Shown: positions 34,919 through 43,053 of the stretch, one piece after another
Layout of the letters: each line of letters starts with the position of its first letter
Numbering within the stretch: the stretch's first letter is position 1
Source of the DNA: Pedobacter endophyticus
GTDB taxonomy: Bacteria; Bacteroidota; Bacteroidia; Sphingobacteriales; Sphingobacteriaceae
Direction: 5' to 3'
DNA: 64,000 bases
Assembly: GCF_015679185.1 (NCBI RefSeq)
Contig: NZ_CP064939.1
Span: forward strand, 2,666,001 to 2,730,000
The notes under the pieces: model-generated
What the model saw: the letters and a program-made list of their open reading frames with translations, nothing else
Database searches by the model: none
What the model was told of the DNA's origin: nothing
Translations under genes and position numbers: made by a program

Positions 34919-35394
34919 TTAATAGCTAGTTAAACTGTTGGGTAACATTGTTATAATTGGCAGACAGTTATCGTAGTTTAGTTCATAAAAATTAACGCCC
35001 AAGTTAATGTTTTTATAATATTCAGGCTGATGTTCTTTATAATATTTTTCTGACGGGATTTTCCAAAGTTCAATCCCCAATTTTTGAGCTAAAAACCATT
35101 TTTCTAGCAACCTTGCTGCTCTTCCGTTCCCATCTCTAAAGGGATGAATATGTGCAAAACGCAGATGAATTAACAGGCAAAGTAAAATGTTCCTTCAGTT
35201 GATAAACTGGAAGCAAGCAGTTGGGTTATTTCTCCAAAGAAACCTTTCATCTTTACAGCAGATGCCTGCGTTTGGTAGCCCAAATCGCTATTCTGTTCAG
35301 TAAAACCCAATTGCTCGACAAGACTTTTTAAATCCTTACTAAATAAAGCTTGATACTGTTCGAAATATTTTTTATCTGCGATTTTCATCCACAA
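34919..35394 (-). pseudogene. decayed Fic-family gene (deletion plus frameshift)
   Basis: Two reading frames together resemble a Fic AMP-transferase. The first frame (35394-35170) has a Fic-like N-terminus ending QTQASAV, then jumps directly to KMKGFFGEITQLLASSLSTE. In full-length relatives these are separated by roughly 100 or more residues including the SSNIEGN-type segment, so an internal deletion is inferred. The frame then stops at TAA (35170), but the sequence continues one frame over as LLIHLRFAHIHPFRDGNGR with an intact Fic motif. It ends in a normal-looking C-terminus (34919). Both defects point to an inactive remnant. Confidence 0.75.
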
Positions 35395-35406
35395 CTTTTA
35401 TACGTT

Positions 35407-35739
35407 TTAAAGCGATTGAATGATTTCTAAGAGGAACTGTTTATCAATACTACTTTCTTCTGATTTATCGTAAAGGGTTAACATATTGATGACAACGCCA
35501 TCATTCGTATCTAAAACTAAATAGGTAATTACTCTAAATCCTCCGCTTTTTCCCTTACCCTTACTTTTAACAGCCAATCTAATTTTATACAGGCCAGCGC
35601 CCAAATCATCTCCTTGCCTGGGATTTCCTAAAAGCTGCTTTTCGAGTTCGCGAAGTTCTTCAATTAAAGAAAGATATTTCTTTTTATAGAATTTTGCTTT
35701 TTTAATAAATAATTCAGAATAATTAACTCTGTTCGCCAT
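35407..35739 (-). CDS. RelE/ParE-superfamily toxin
   Basis: 110 residues with the RelE/ParE pattern: N-terminal helices (SELFIKKAKFYKKKYLSLIEELRELEKQL), then DLGAGLYKIRLAVKSKGKGKSGGFRVITYLV and MLTLYDKSEESSI. This matches HigB/RelE-like mRNA interferases with an unusual Lys/Gly-rich loop between the strands. Its ATG overlaps the antitoxin stop by one base. Confidence 0.85.
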   Translation of the reverse strand: MANRVNYSELFIKKAKFYKKKYLSLIEELRELEKQLLGNPRQGDDLGAGLYKIRLAVKSKGKGKSGGFRVITYLVLDTNDGVVINMLTLYDKSEESSIDKQFLLEIIQSL

Positions 35740-35927
35740 TAAATATCATCTAGACTTAACGGCTTGCGCTTTCCTTGTTGCATTTCCTTAATTTCCTTTA
35801 AGGCTTGTGCAATTTCCAAAGTAATCTGACTTGTTGGTTCAGCTTTAACTTTAGCGCCAATCTTGCTAAGAAATTCTTTTACAAATCCAGCATCTTTATC
35901 CTCAATTTCAATTGTTAAAGTTGTCAT
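35739..35927 (-). CDS. antitoxin of the RelE/ParE pair
   Basis: 62 residues, acidic. It starts with a beta strand (MTTLTIEIEDKDAGFVKEFL) and has a C-terminal helix (LEIAQALKEIKEMQQGKRKPLSL) that would wrap the toxin. Directly upstream of and overlapping the toxin. It lies 21 bases after argH but has its own promoter-like sequence. Confidence 0.75.
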   Translation of the reverse strand: MTTLTIEIEDKDAGFVKEFLSKIGAKVKAEPTSQITLEIAQALKEIKEMQQGKRKPLSLDDI

Positions 35928-35932
35928 AGTTA

Positions 35933-35961
35933 CAAACTTAGCAATAAATTATTTAACCAAA
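35933..35961 (-). promoter_or_regulatory. candidate promoter of the RelE-type pair
   Basis: On the minus strand, TTTG (35961-35958), 17 bases, then TAAGTTTG (35940-35933), which fits TTTG-N17-TAnnTTTG. The -7 box ends 5 bases before the antitoxin ATG, and the -33 box lies inside the 3' end of argH. Confidence 0.55.
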
Positions 35962-37280
35962 TCCTCTATTGCCTTATTCACTTTTCCGAAACCAAATTGA
36001 GACAAAACAGCCTGCATTGACGCAGAAATTTGCTCGTTACAAAGGTTGCCAATGCTTCCCTCATGTGTGTGATGTATTTGGCTCGATGGTGCAAAAGTAC
36101 CACTTTCTATTTGTTCGCCCACAATTTTATAAGCCTCACGGAACGGGACACCTTGCAAAGCCAAATCGTTAACCACCTCTACACTAAATAGGTAATCGTA
36201 TTTCTTATCTTTTAAGATATCATCTTTAATGGTGATGTTTTGGAACATGAACGTCGCGATCTCAAGACATTCATTTAACGAAGTAATTGCAGGGAAAAGA
36301 TTTTCTTTCAGCAATTGTAAATCGCGATGGTAGCCCGATGGAAGATTGGTGATCATCATGGCAATCTCGTTTGGCAGTGCCTGAATCTTATTGCAACGCG
36401 AACGGATCAACTCAAAAACATCAGGGTTCTTTTTGTGTGGCATAATGCTCGAACCGGTTGTTAACTCGGGTGGAAAACTAATAAACCCAAAGTTTTGGTT
36501 GATGAACAAACACACATCCATCGCCATTTTGGCTAGCGTTGCGGCAACGGCGCTCATGGCCTGCGCTAAAATTCGTTCTGTTTTACCACGACCCATCTGT
36601 GCGTAAACTATGTTGTAATTTAGGCTTTCGAAACCCAATAACTGAGTAGTTAGCGTTCGGTTTAAAGGAAATGAAGATCCGTAACCCGCGGCAGAACCCA
36701 AAGGATTTTTATTGGTGATTTTCCATGCCGCAAGCATCAATTCCATATCGTCGGCAAGGCTCTCAGCATAAGCGCCAAACCACAATCCGAACGATGATGG
36801 CATAGCAATTTGCAAGTGCGTATAACCCGGCATTAACTTATCTTTATGGGTGTTGCTAAGCTCGATTAGTTGATTAAACAACGTCGATGTTTGGCTAACC
36901 ATATCTTCGATACAAGCCCTGAAATAGAGTTTTAAATCAACCAAAACCTGATCGTTACGCGAACGCCCACTGTGAATCTTTTTACCTGCTTCGCCAATGC
37001 GTTGGGTTAACAACCACTCCACCTGCGAGTGTACATCTTCAACGGTATCTTCAATTACGAAGTCTCCAGCCTCAATTTCAGCGTAAATATTTTTGAGCTC
37101 TTGCTGAACGGTTTTTAGCTCATCAGCTGTTAGCAAATTAATGGTTTCTAACATTTGCGTGTGCGCCAAAGAGCCCAACACATCAAATTTCGCCATTTGT
37201 AAGTCCAGTTCGCGATCTTTACCAACCGTAAAGCTTTCTACAAACTTATTTACATCTATATTTTTTTGCCAAATTTTCAT
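35949..37280 (-). CDS. argH: argininosuccinate lyase
   Basis: ArgH splits argininosuccinate into arginine and fumarate, the last step of arginine synthesis. 443 residues with the fumarase/aspartase-superfamily signature GSSIMPHKKNPDVFE (catalytic Ser loop), HSGRSRNDQV near residue 103, and GYTHLQIAMP. Length is typical. Last arginine gene of the cluster. Confidence 0.96.
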   Translation of the reverse strand: MKIWQKNIDVNKFVESFTVGKDRELDLQMAKFDVLGSLAHTQMLETINLLTADELKTVQQELKNIYAEIEAGDFVIEDTVEDVHSQVEWLLTQRIGEAGKKIHSGRSRNDQVLVDLKLYFRACIEDMVSQTSTLFNQLIELSNTHKDKLMPGYTHLQIAMPSSFGLWFGAYAESLADDMELMLAAWKITNKNPLGSAAGYGSSFPLNRTLTTQLLGFESLNYNIVYAQMGRGKTERILAQAMSAVAATLAKMAMDVCLFINQNFGFISFPPELTTGSSIMPHKKNPDVFELIRSRCNKIQALPNEIAMMITNLPSGYHRDLQLLKENLFPAITSLNECLEIATFMFQNITIKDDILKDKKYDYLFSVEVVNDLALQGVPFREAYKIVGEQIESGTFAPSSQIHHTHEGSIGNLCNEQISASMQAVLSQFGFGKVNKAIEDLVK

Positions 37281-37391
37281 TTTAGTTTTTGTTTTTTGAA
37301 CAGTAAAGAAGCTTGCTACGCAAGTTTCATATCTGAGCTCCGTTTAGAGCAAACATAAATAATTGAACGATGAGATTTTTCGAAAAACTCG

Positions 37392-37613
37392 TTAATTATA
37401 AAACTGATTGTTCTTGAAACGTGGATCATAGCTTTCAGTTTCGCCGCCAACTTTCTCAATTACAAGTTGAAAAATGTCGGGAATATTTTCACCTGAAATC
37501 TCACTCAGGGTGTGGTCCTCTATAAATGCAACCCTGTAAAGAATGTTGTTTTGAGTTGGGAAATCGTAGGTGTTTGCATTTCCGTTGAAAGCGTAATTAT
37601 AATGGCTTAGCAA
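37392..37613 (-). CDS. small protein, possibly DUF6169-like
   Basis: 73 residues starting at TTG (37613), overlapping the end of the preceding 49-codon ORF by 17 bases. The N-terminal half (YNYAFNGNANTYDFPTQNN, then ILYRVAFIE) resembles proteins annotated DUF6169, but that family is, as I recall, about twice as long, so this could be a truncated copy. Function unknown. Low certainty. Confidence 0.45.
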   Translation of the reverse strand: MLSHYNYAFNGNANTYDFPTQNNILYRVAFIEDHTLSEISGENIPDIFQLVIEKVGGETESYDPRFKNNQFYN

Positions 37614-37746
37614 GTTTTATTCCTTTTTCTTTTAATCGATTTAAAGAGGTTTCCCCTTGCAGGTAAGAGCGCACAGCATTCTTATCCGAAATCATTTTAT
37701 GAATGGCGGCAGATATTTTTTCCTTATTTGCTGATTTTACTTTCAT
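37597..37746 (-). CDS. 49-residue basic protein upstream of the DUF6169-like ORF
   Basis: Starts ATGAAAGTAAAATCAGC at 37746 and ends TAA at 37597. The product is basic and helical (KEKISAAIHKMISDK; YLQGETSLNRLKEKGIKLA). Overlap with the next ORF suggests translational coupling, as in two-gene toxin-antitoxin modules. No family recognised. Confidence 0.45.
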   Translation of the reverse strand: MKVKSANKEKISAAIHKMISDKNAVRSYLQGETSLNRLKEKGIKLAKPL

Positions 37747-37872
37747 TAACACAAATATACCAATTTAAAGTTGAGATTTTTCCATTCGCTTTGATTACCT
37801 CGATTGTATGCTTTCCATCTTCGGACTTTCTGAGCTGCGACTTTCGGGCTGTTTCGCTTTATTTTCTACCCT

Positions 37873-38937
37873 TTAACCTTGCAAAACCGGTTTCAACATA
37901 TTCACGTACCCTTCAACACCCTCGGCTACTTCTCTCACATATAAAAATTCATCGGCCATGTGCGAGCGACCAGAAAACCCGGGGCCACATTTTACTGATG
38001 GAATATCTAGCAAAGCCTGATCGGATGTGGTTGGTGAACCATAAGTGGTTTTGCCCAGCGCAACACCAGCTTGAACCACAGGATGGTTTTTATCAATTGA
38101 TGAAGGTTTCAAACGAATTGAGCGAGGCGTAACATCACAGTCTACATTTGCACGAATGATCTCTAAAACTTCTTCGTTGGTGTAAGCATCAGTAACGCGA
38201 ACATCAACCGTAAAGGTACAATTAGCGGGAACAACATTGTGTTGTGAACCTGCATTGATAATGGTTACCGTCATTTTAAGCGGACCAAAAACCTCTGATA
38301 CTTTTGGAAACTGGTAATTTCTAAACCACTCGATGTCTTTTAGAGCCTTGTAAATTGCGTTTTCTCCTTCCTCTCTGGCTGCGTGACCGGCTTTGCCGTG
38401 AGATACGCAGTCTAAAACCAATAATCCACGCTCAGCGATGGCCAAGTTCATTTCCGTTGGCTCACCGACGATACCGAATTCGAGTTCACCCAAATCTGGC
38501 AGAACCAATTCTAAACCGTTGTTTCCCGAAATTTCCTCTTCGGCAGTTGCAGCCAAACAAATGTTATATTTTAAATTCTCTTGCTCGTAGTAATACAAAA
38601 AAGCTCCGATTAACGACACCAAACAACCGCCGGCATCGTTACTGCCGAGGCCAAATAACTTGTCGCCCTCAATTGCGGCATCATACGGATCGCGAGTGTA
38701 ACCCGAGTTTGGCTTAACCGTATCGTGGTGCGAATTTAGCAACAGCGTAGGTTTACTAGCGTCGAAATGCTTGTTGTAAGCCCAAACGTTGTTCATTTTA
38801 CGCTGCGTCTCAATTCCTTTCTCCTCTAAAAACTGAGCGATTAAATTCGCCGTTCGGTCTTCTTCCTTACTAAAAGACTGTATGCGAATCAATGCCCGCA
38901 ACAAGTTCAGACTTTCCTTTTGTATATTTTCTAACAT
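37873..38937 (-). CDS. argE: M20 deacetylase of arginine synthesis (ArgE / N-acetylcitrulline deacetylase)
   Basis: 354 residues of the M20 metallopeptidase family. Dizinc-site motifs: NSHHDTVKP (His ligand and Asp), GLGSNDAGG (bridging Asp), and TAEEEISGNNG (catalytic Glu and ligand Glu). Because the carbamoyltransferase here is the acylornithine type, the natural substrate should be N-acetylcitrulline (or a succinyl analogue) rather than N-acetylornithine; that is inferred from pathway context. Confidence 0.88.
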   Translation of the reverse strand: MLENIQKESLNLLRALIRIQSFSKEEDRTANLIAQFLEEKGIETQRKMNNVWAYNKHFDASKPTLLLNSHHDTVKPNSGYTRDPYDAAIEGDKLFGLGSNDAGGCLVSLIGAFLYYYEQENLKYNICLAATAEEEISGNNGLELVLPDLGELEFGIVGEPTEMNLAIAERGLLVLDCVSHGKAGHAAREEGENAIYKALKDIEWFRNYQFPKVSEVFGPLKMTVTIINAGSQHNVVPANCTFTVDVRVTDAYTNEEVLEIIRANVDCDVTPRSIRLKPSSIDKNHPVVQAGVALGKTTYGSPTTSDQALLDIPSVKCGPGFSGRSHMADEFLYVREVAEGVEGYVNMLKPVLQG

Positions 38938-38938
38938 A

Positions 38939-38971
38939 AGCCCCTCCCAACCCTCCCCGAATGGGAGGGCT
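38939..38971. repeat. G/C-rich palindromic element between proC and argE
   Basis: Core CCCTCCCAACCCTCCC then GAATGGGAGGGCT: a short self-complementary element of the type that also sits in argF' (42501-42533) and argC (45516-45549). Confidence 0.6.
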
Positions 38972-39026
38972 TTGCCAAGTTTTAATTTTGTTATATTTTT
39001 CGCTTTAAGCTTTGGTCTTTTTGCTT

Positions 39027-39839
39027 TTAGCTTTCTTTCGTGTACAAATTTCCGGCTTTTAAGGCCGAAAGTTTAATGCCTTTTATCAGCGATGAACTAA
39101 AACCGTTGTGTTCCATTTCGTTTAAGCCCGCTATGGTACAACCTTTCGGCGAAGTTACTTTATCTATTTCTGATTCGGGGTGCGTACCGTGTAATAAAAG
39201 TAAATCGGCTGCACCCTTTGCTGTCTGCACTGCCATTTTTAGCGCTTCATCTGCGTGGAAACCAATTTCTACACCACCTTGCGATGCGGCTCTGATAGCC
39301 CTTAAAAAGAACGCGATTCCACATGCACAAAGTGCCGTTGCCGAAGTCATCAATTCTTCGTTTATTTTGACTACTGAGCCAACGGTTTCGAACATTCTAG
39401 TTACGTCGGCAATGTTTTCCGCGGATGCATTATCGCTGGCTATACAAGTCATCGATTGCCCGATAGCAATGGCGGTGTTTGGCATCACTCGAACAACTTC
39501 TACCGCTTCGCCCAATTTCTCGCGGACCGCAGCGCAACTTACTCCAGAAATTACCGAGATAACGAGATGTTTAGCTGGATCAATCGAGGTCGTTATTTCA
39601 TCTAGAACCGCATTTAACTGTTGCGGCAAAACGGCAAGAATGACCACATCCGCAGCTTCAACTGCTTGTTTATTATTGTTGCTTACCACAAATCCAGCAT
39701 CGGCAAATGATTTCAAGTGATCGATATTTCTTCTGGAAAGCGTAATGTCGCCCGCGCTAGCGAAATCGGCTTTCACCAAGCCTTTTGCTAAAGATAAACC
39801 GATATTTCCGCTGCCAATTATAGCTATTTTCTTTTTCAT
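39027..39839 (-). CDS. proC: pyrroline-5-carboxylate reductase
   Basis: ProC reduces pyrroline-5-carboxylate to proline with NAD(P)H. About 270 residues from the ATG at 39839, which puts the Rossmann motif IAIIGSGNIGLSLAKGL at the N-terminus; an ATG 18 codons upstream would add a non-conserved leader. Other family features: VILAVLPQQL, VRVMPNTAIAIGQ, and the C-terminal signature region TSPKGCTIAGLNEMEHNGF. Its presence inside an arginine cluster links the two glutamate-derived pathways. Confidence 0.93.
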   Translation of the reverse strand: MKKKIAIIGSGNIGLSLAKGLVKADFASAGDITLSRRNIDHLKSFADAGFVVSNNNKQAVEAADVVILAVLPQQLNAVLDEITTSIDPAKHLVISVISGVSCAAVREKLGEAVEVVRVMPNTAIAIGQSMTCIASDNASAENIADVTRMFETVGSVVKINEELMTSATALCACGIAFFLRAIRAASQGGVEIGFHADEALKMAVQTAKGAADLLLLHGTHPESEIDKVTSPKGCTIAGLNEMEHNGFSSSLIKGIKLSALKAGNLYTKES

Positions 39840-39963
39840 GATTTCCTTTGGTTTGATTGCACCGATTAAGTTATTACACAGATTTTCTTTCAAGGATGAT
39901 TGTTTATTAGTAGCAAGTATCAGGCGCCAAGACCTTACGCCTTCTGCCTTTTTACCCCCGACC

Positions 39964-40788
39964 TTATTTCAGCATTTTTGTTCCGAAAGTACCATTAGTA
40001 AGTTCGTCCAATTCATCGGCTTTGCCAATGTAAACTGCCGATACGCCTTTTTTAATAGCCTCGAAAGCGTTGTGCAATTTCGGAATCATTCCACCTTGCA
40101 CCGTGCCATCTGCTTTTAAGCCGTCAAATTCATCTGCCCTGATTTCTCTAACAACCGAGTCATCGTCGTTCACATCTCTCAAAACACCTTTTTTCTCGAA
40201 GCAATATACCAAACGTGTTTCGTATAAGCCAGACATTGCCACCGCAACAGATGATGCAATGGTATCTGCATTGGTATTAAGCAACTGTGTGTCGCCGTCG
40301 TGTGTTATCGCACATAGAACCGGCACTAAGCCTGCTTTTAATAGGTTATTTAAAGCCTCGGCAGAAACAGAATTTTCGTCTAAATCGCCAACAAAGCCGT
40401 AATCAATAACAGCCCCCTCTAAATCTCGCCCAGATGGGGAGACTTTAACAACTGGGCGCTTTTTTGCTTTGATGATATTTGCATCTGCGCCAGTTAAACC
40501 TATTGCATTACTGCCTTTCGCCTGTAACTGAGCAACCATGTTCTTATTGATCAAGCCCGCATAAACCATGGTAACGATGCGTAAGGTTTCAATATCGGTT
40601 ATGCGCCGACCTTCGACCATTTTGGCCTCAATGCCGAGGCTTTCACCTAGTTCGGTAGCTATTTTTCCACCGCCGTGAACCAAGATCTTATCGCCGGGCA
40701 AAGCTGTAAAATCCAACAAAAAATGGTGGAGATTTTCAGAATTGTCGATTACGTTTCCGCCAATTTTTATGATTGTGAGTTGTTTCAT
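39964..40788 (-). CDS. argB: acetylglutamate kinase
   Basis: ArgB phosphorylates N-acetylglutamate, the second step of arginine synthesis. 274 residues of the amino-acid-kinase family: IIKIGGNVID at the start, VHGGGKIATEL (phosphate loop), VTMVYAGLINKNMVAQLQ, GLTGADANIIKAKKR, LLNTNADTIASSVA, and GGMIPKLHNAFEA near the end. Typical length. Confidence 0.95.
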   Translation of the reverse strand: MKQLTIIKIGGNVIDNSENLHHFLLDFTALPGDKILVHGGGKIATELGESLGIEAKMVEGRRITDIETLRIVTMVYAGLINKNMVAQLQAKGSNAIGLTGADANIIKAKKRPVVKVSPSGRDLEGAVIDYGFVGDLDENSVSAEALNNLLKAGLVPVLCAITHDGDTQLLNTNADTIASSVAVAMSGLYETRLVYCFEKKGVLRDVNDDDSVVREIRADEFDGLKADGTVQGGMIPKLHNAFEAIKKGVSAVYIGKADELDELTNGTFGTKMLK

Positions 40789-40926
40789 GATTTCTGTTAT
40801 CGTTAATACAAGGCACGAAAAGTTCTCTAATGAGATTGCTTCCCGGAGAAGTCGGGACAGGCTGTGCCTCGCAATGACGAGTTTTTTTTACTGTTTTAAT
40901 CTATGCAAAAATTAAGGTCAATTTGT
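40789..40926. repeat. short repeat downstream of the DUF1016 gene
   Basis: 'AAGGCACGAAAAGTTC' and 'GTGCCTCGCAATGACGAG' are related to the repeat at 8090-8181 after uvrC. Confidence 0.5.
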
Positions 40927-42024
40927 TTATTCCTCATTTCTATAAAAAATCTCTGATAGCTGATTTAATTTTTCGGCAAGCAGCTTTTTGTCGATTAATT
41001 TCGTTTCGTAATCTGCAATTAGAGCTGGCGATAGGTTTCGGGCGAGGGCATATTCTACCACCTCAACATCTTTGCCTTTGCATAGCAAAACGCCAATACT
41101 CGGATTTTCATGCGGTCGTTTCACATCTCTGTCTAACGCTTCGAGGTAAAAATTTAGCTTTCCTAAAAATTCTGGCTGAAACTCTTCAATCTTCAACTCA
41201 AATAGCACCATGCATTGCAAATCGCGATGGTAAAAAAGCAGATCGGTATAATAATCTTTATTTCCAACTTGCAGCCGATATTCGCTGCCCATGTAGGTAA
41301 AGCCTTTACCCATTTCTAAAATAAAATTTTGAAGATTTTTTATCAATGCCTGTTGAAGATCGTCCTCAGAATGAATTTCTGGCAAGGCCAAGAACTCAAA
41401 AACATAAGGGTCTTTAAAAATCCCGGCAGGTAACTTCGAGGCAATTGAACTGCCAAAGTTATTACCAAGCATTGTTCGCTCAAACGTAGCGGAATTTAAT
41501 TGGCGTTCGAGTTCCCTGGTACTTAATTTGTCCTTCATGCTTTGATAAAGGTAAAACAGCTTCTCTTCGCTTGTTTTTGTTTTGGCTAAAATCAATAAAT
41601 GGTTGGTCCAACTAATTTGTGTCAGCACTGATGACACAAATTTAACTACCTCTTTATCAATCCCTTGCAATTGTGTCAGCACTGCTGACACAATTGGCTT
41701 TTCTTCATTTTCTAACTGTGTCGCCAGTGGTGACACAATTTCCTCATCGCTATAAACTTCATAAAATTGTTTCATTCTATAAAGGCCGCGGCGATTAAAA
41801 CCTTTTAATAATGGCTGCTTTTCAGCGATGTATTTGGCCAAATCATTCACTGTTCCGTCGCCCCAATTGCCGTTCGCAACTTTCTCTGAAACAATCTTCC
41901 CAATATTGAAATACAACATCACCAATTCAGCATTCGCCTTATTGTAAACCCTGTTTCGGGCTTCGGTAATAAGCAAAATCACATGCTCAAAATCGGTTGT
42001 TGTACTTTTTTTTGGTTGGGCCAT
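40927..42024 (-). CDS. DUF1016 / YhcG-type PD-(D/E)xK nuclease
   Basis: 365 residues. The N-terminal DUF1016 domain (ITEARNRVYNKANAELVMLYFNIGK, split as RNRVYNKANAELV and MLYFNIGKIV) is followed by a variable segment. The C-terminal PD-(D/E)xK nuclease has the metal-binding Asp in YYTDLLFYH and FELK for the catalytic E-x-K. The segment at residues 98-137 contains three versions of an S-x-L-(A/T)-Q-(L/I) motif coded by DNA palindromes. YhcG-like proteins are linked to genome defence and mobile DNA. It splits the arginine cluster between argF' and argB. Confidence 0.88.
   Translation of the reverse strand: MAQPKKSTTTDFEHVILLITEARNRVYNKANAELVMLYFNIGKIVSEKVANGNWGDGTVNDLAKYIAEKQPLLKGFNRRGLYRMKQFYEVYSDEEIVSPLATQLENEEKPIVSAVLTQLQGIDKEVVKFVSSVLTQISWTNHLLILAKTKTSEEKLFYLYQSMKDKLSTRELERQLNSATFERTMLGNNFGSSIASKLPAGIFKDPYVFEFLALPEIHSEDDLQQALIKNLQNFILEMGKGFTYMGSEYRLQVGNKDYYTDLLFYHRDLQCMVLFELKIEEFQPEFLGKLNFYLEALDRDVKRPHENPSIGVLLCKGKDVEVVEYALARNLSPALIADYETKLIDKKLLAEKLNQLSEIFYRNEE
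41616..41737. repeat. three in-gene palindromes in the DUF1016 gene
   Basis: Palindromes centred near 41628 (TTTGTGTCA...TGACACAAA), 41682 (CAATTGTGTCAGCA-C-TGCTGACACAATTG arms, 14 bp perfect) and 41727 (TGTGTCGCC...GGTGACACA, one mismatch). All share the core TGTGTC...GACACA, and each encodes one copy of the repeated peptide motif. Confidence 0.85.
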
Positions 42025-42037
42025 TCGTCAAAAATAA

Positions 42038-43024
42038 TTACAATTCTTCCAATATTGCTTTAATTACAGCCTGTGCTGCCCACAAACGATTTCCTGCTTC
42101 GTGAATAACCAATGAATTTGGCCCATCTAAAATTTCGGAAGACAGTTCCAAGTCGCGACGAACGGGCAAACAATGCATTACTTTGGCATCGTTTGTAAAT
42201 TTTAGCAACTCATTGTTCATCATCCAGCCGTCTGGAGTGGATAAAACCTTTCCATATTCTTTATAACTGCTCCAGTTTTTAACGTAAACGTAATCGGCGC
42301 CCGATAAAGCTTCCTCAATGTTATATTGAATATCTGCTCCCGGGGTGAACTGTTCCGCCAGTTCATACCCTTTAGGTTGGGCGATCGTAAAATTGATCAT
42401 TCCCTCTGCCTGTGCCTTACACATCCATTCTGCAAACGAATTCGGAACCGCTTGTGGCAATGCCTTAACGTGGGGGGCCCAAGCTAGAACCACTTTTGGA
42501 AGCCCCCTCCCGGCCTCCCCCAGAGGGGGAGGAGTATTCCACGTTTCGTGAATGGTAATTATATCGGCAAAACTTTGCAGCGGGTGGCGTGTTGCGCTTT
42601 CCAAACTCACTACAGGAACGGCGCAGTATTTTACGAACTTGTTAAAGAAATCTTCACTGTAATCTTCCTCACGATCGGCTAATTTCGGAAAGGAACGCAA
42701 TCCCAAAATATCGCAATATTGACCCATAACAGCGGCAGCCTCGCGAATATGCTCTACTGTAGAGCCATTCATTACCACGCCATCCTGAGTTTCTAAGGCC
42801 CAACCTTCTTTATCCATATTCATCACCATAACATTCATACCCAAGTTTAAGGCAGCTTTTTGGGTGCTTAAACGGGTACGCAAACTCGGGTTCATGAAAA
42901 CCAACCCTAAGGTTTTGTTTTTACCCAAACTTTGATGTGCATAAGGATTCGCCTTTAATTCAAGCGCATCTTTTACAAATTGTTTGATGCTTGGAACATC
43001 GTGTACGGAAGTGAAAAGTTTCAT
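42038..43024 (-). CDS. argF': N-acylornithine carbamoyltransferase (ArgF')
   Basis: 328 residues of the acetyl-/succinyl-ornithine carbamoyltransferase branch. The carbamoyl-phosphate loop is NPSLRTRLSTQKAA (45-58), with WAPHVKALPQAVPNSFAEWM, a TRHPLQS motif, and HCLPVRRD near the end. These enzymes carbamoylate N-acetyl- or N-succinyl-ornithine and are characteristic of Bacteroidota and Xanthomonas. At position 90, Pro in the Bacteroides fragilis succinyl enzyme and Glu at the equivalent site in the acetyl enzyme, this protein has Val. Residues about 164-175 (PPPLGEAGRGLP) are an in-frame palindromic-repeat insert lacking in homologues. Confidence 0.92.
   Translation of the reverse strand: MKLFTSVHDVPSIKQFVKDALELKANPYAHQSLGKNKTLGLVFMNPSLRTRLSTQKAALNLGMNVMVMNMDKEGWALETQDGVVMNGSTVEHIREAAAVMGQYCDILGLRSFPKLADREEDYSEDFFNKFVKYCAVPVVSLESATRHPLQSFADIITIHETWNTPPPLGEAGRGLPKVVLAWAPHVKALPQAVPNSFAEWMCKAQAEGMINFTIAQPKGYELAEQFTPGADIQYNIEEALSGADYVYVKNWSSYKEYGKVLSTPDGWMMNNELLKFTNDAKVMHCLPVRRDLELSSEILDGPNSLVIHEAGNRLWAAQAVIKAILEEL
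42501..42533. repeat. palindromic element inserted in frame in argF'
   Basis: AGCCCCCTCCCGGCCTCCCC then CAGAGGGGGAGGA. Near-identical to the copy in argC (45516-45549): both start AGCCCCCTCC, share CCTCCCCCAGA, and end GGGGAGG. Confidence 0.85.
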
Positions 43025-43053
43025 AATAAGGTGTAAGGTTTGAGGTGAAGGGT

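Noticed and set aside
39040..39720. 226-codon ORF on the plus strand opposite proC
   Set aside because: It is the shadow of a well-supported proC gene; the peptide shows no domain.
41616..41737. CRISPR-like repeats in the DUF1016 gene
   Set aside because: The repeats are palindromic and in frame in a coding region, with only three copies.
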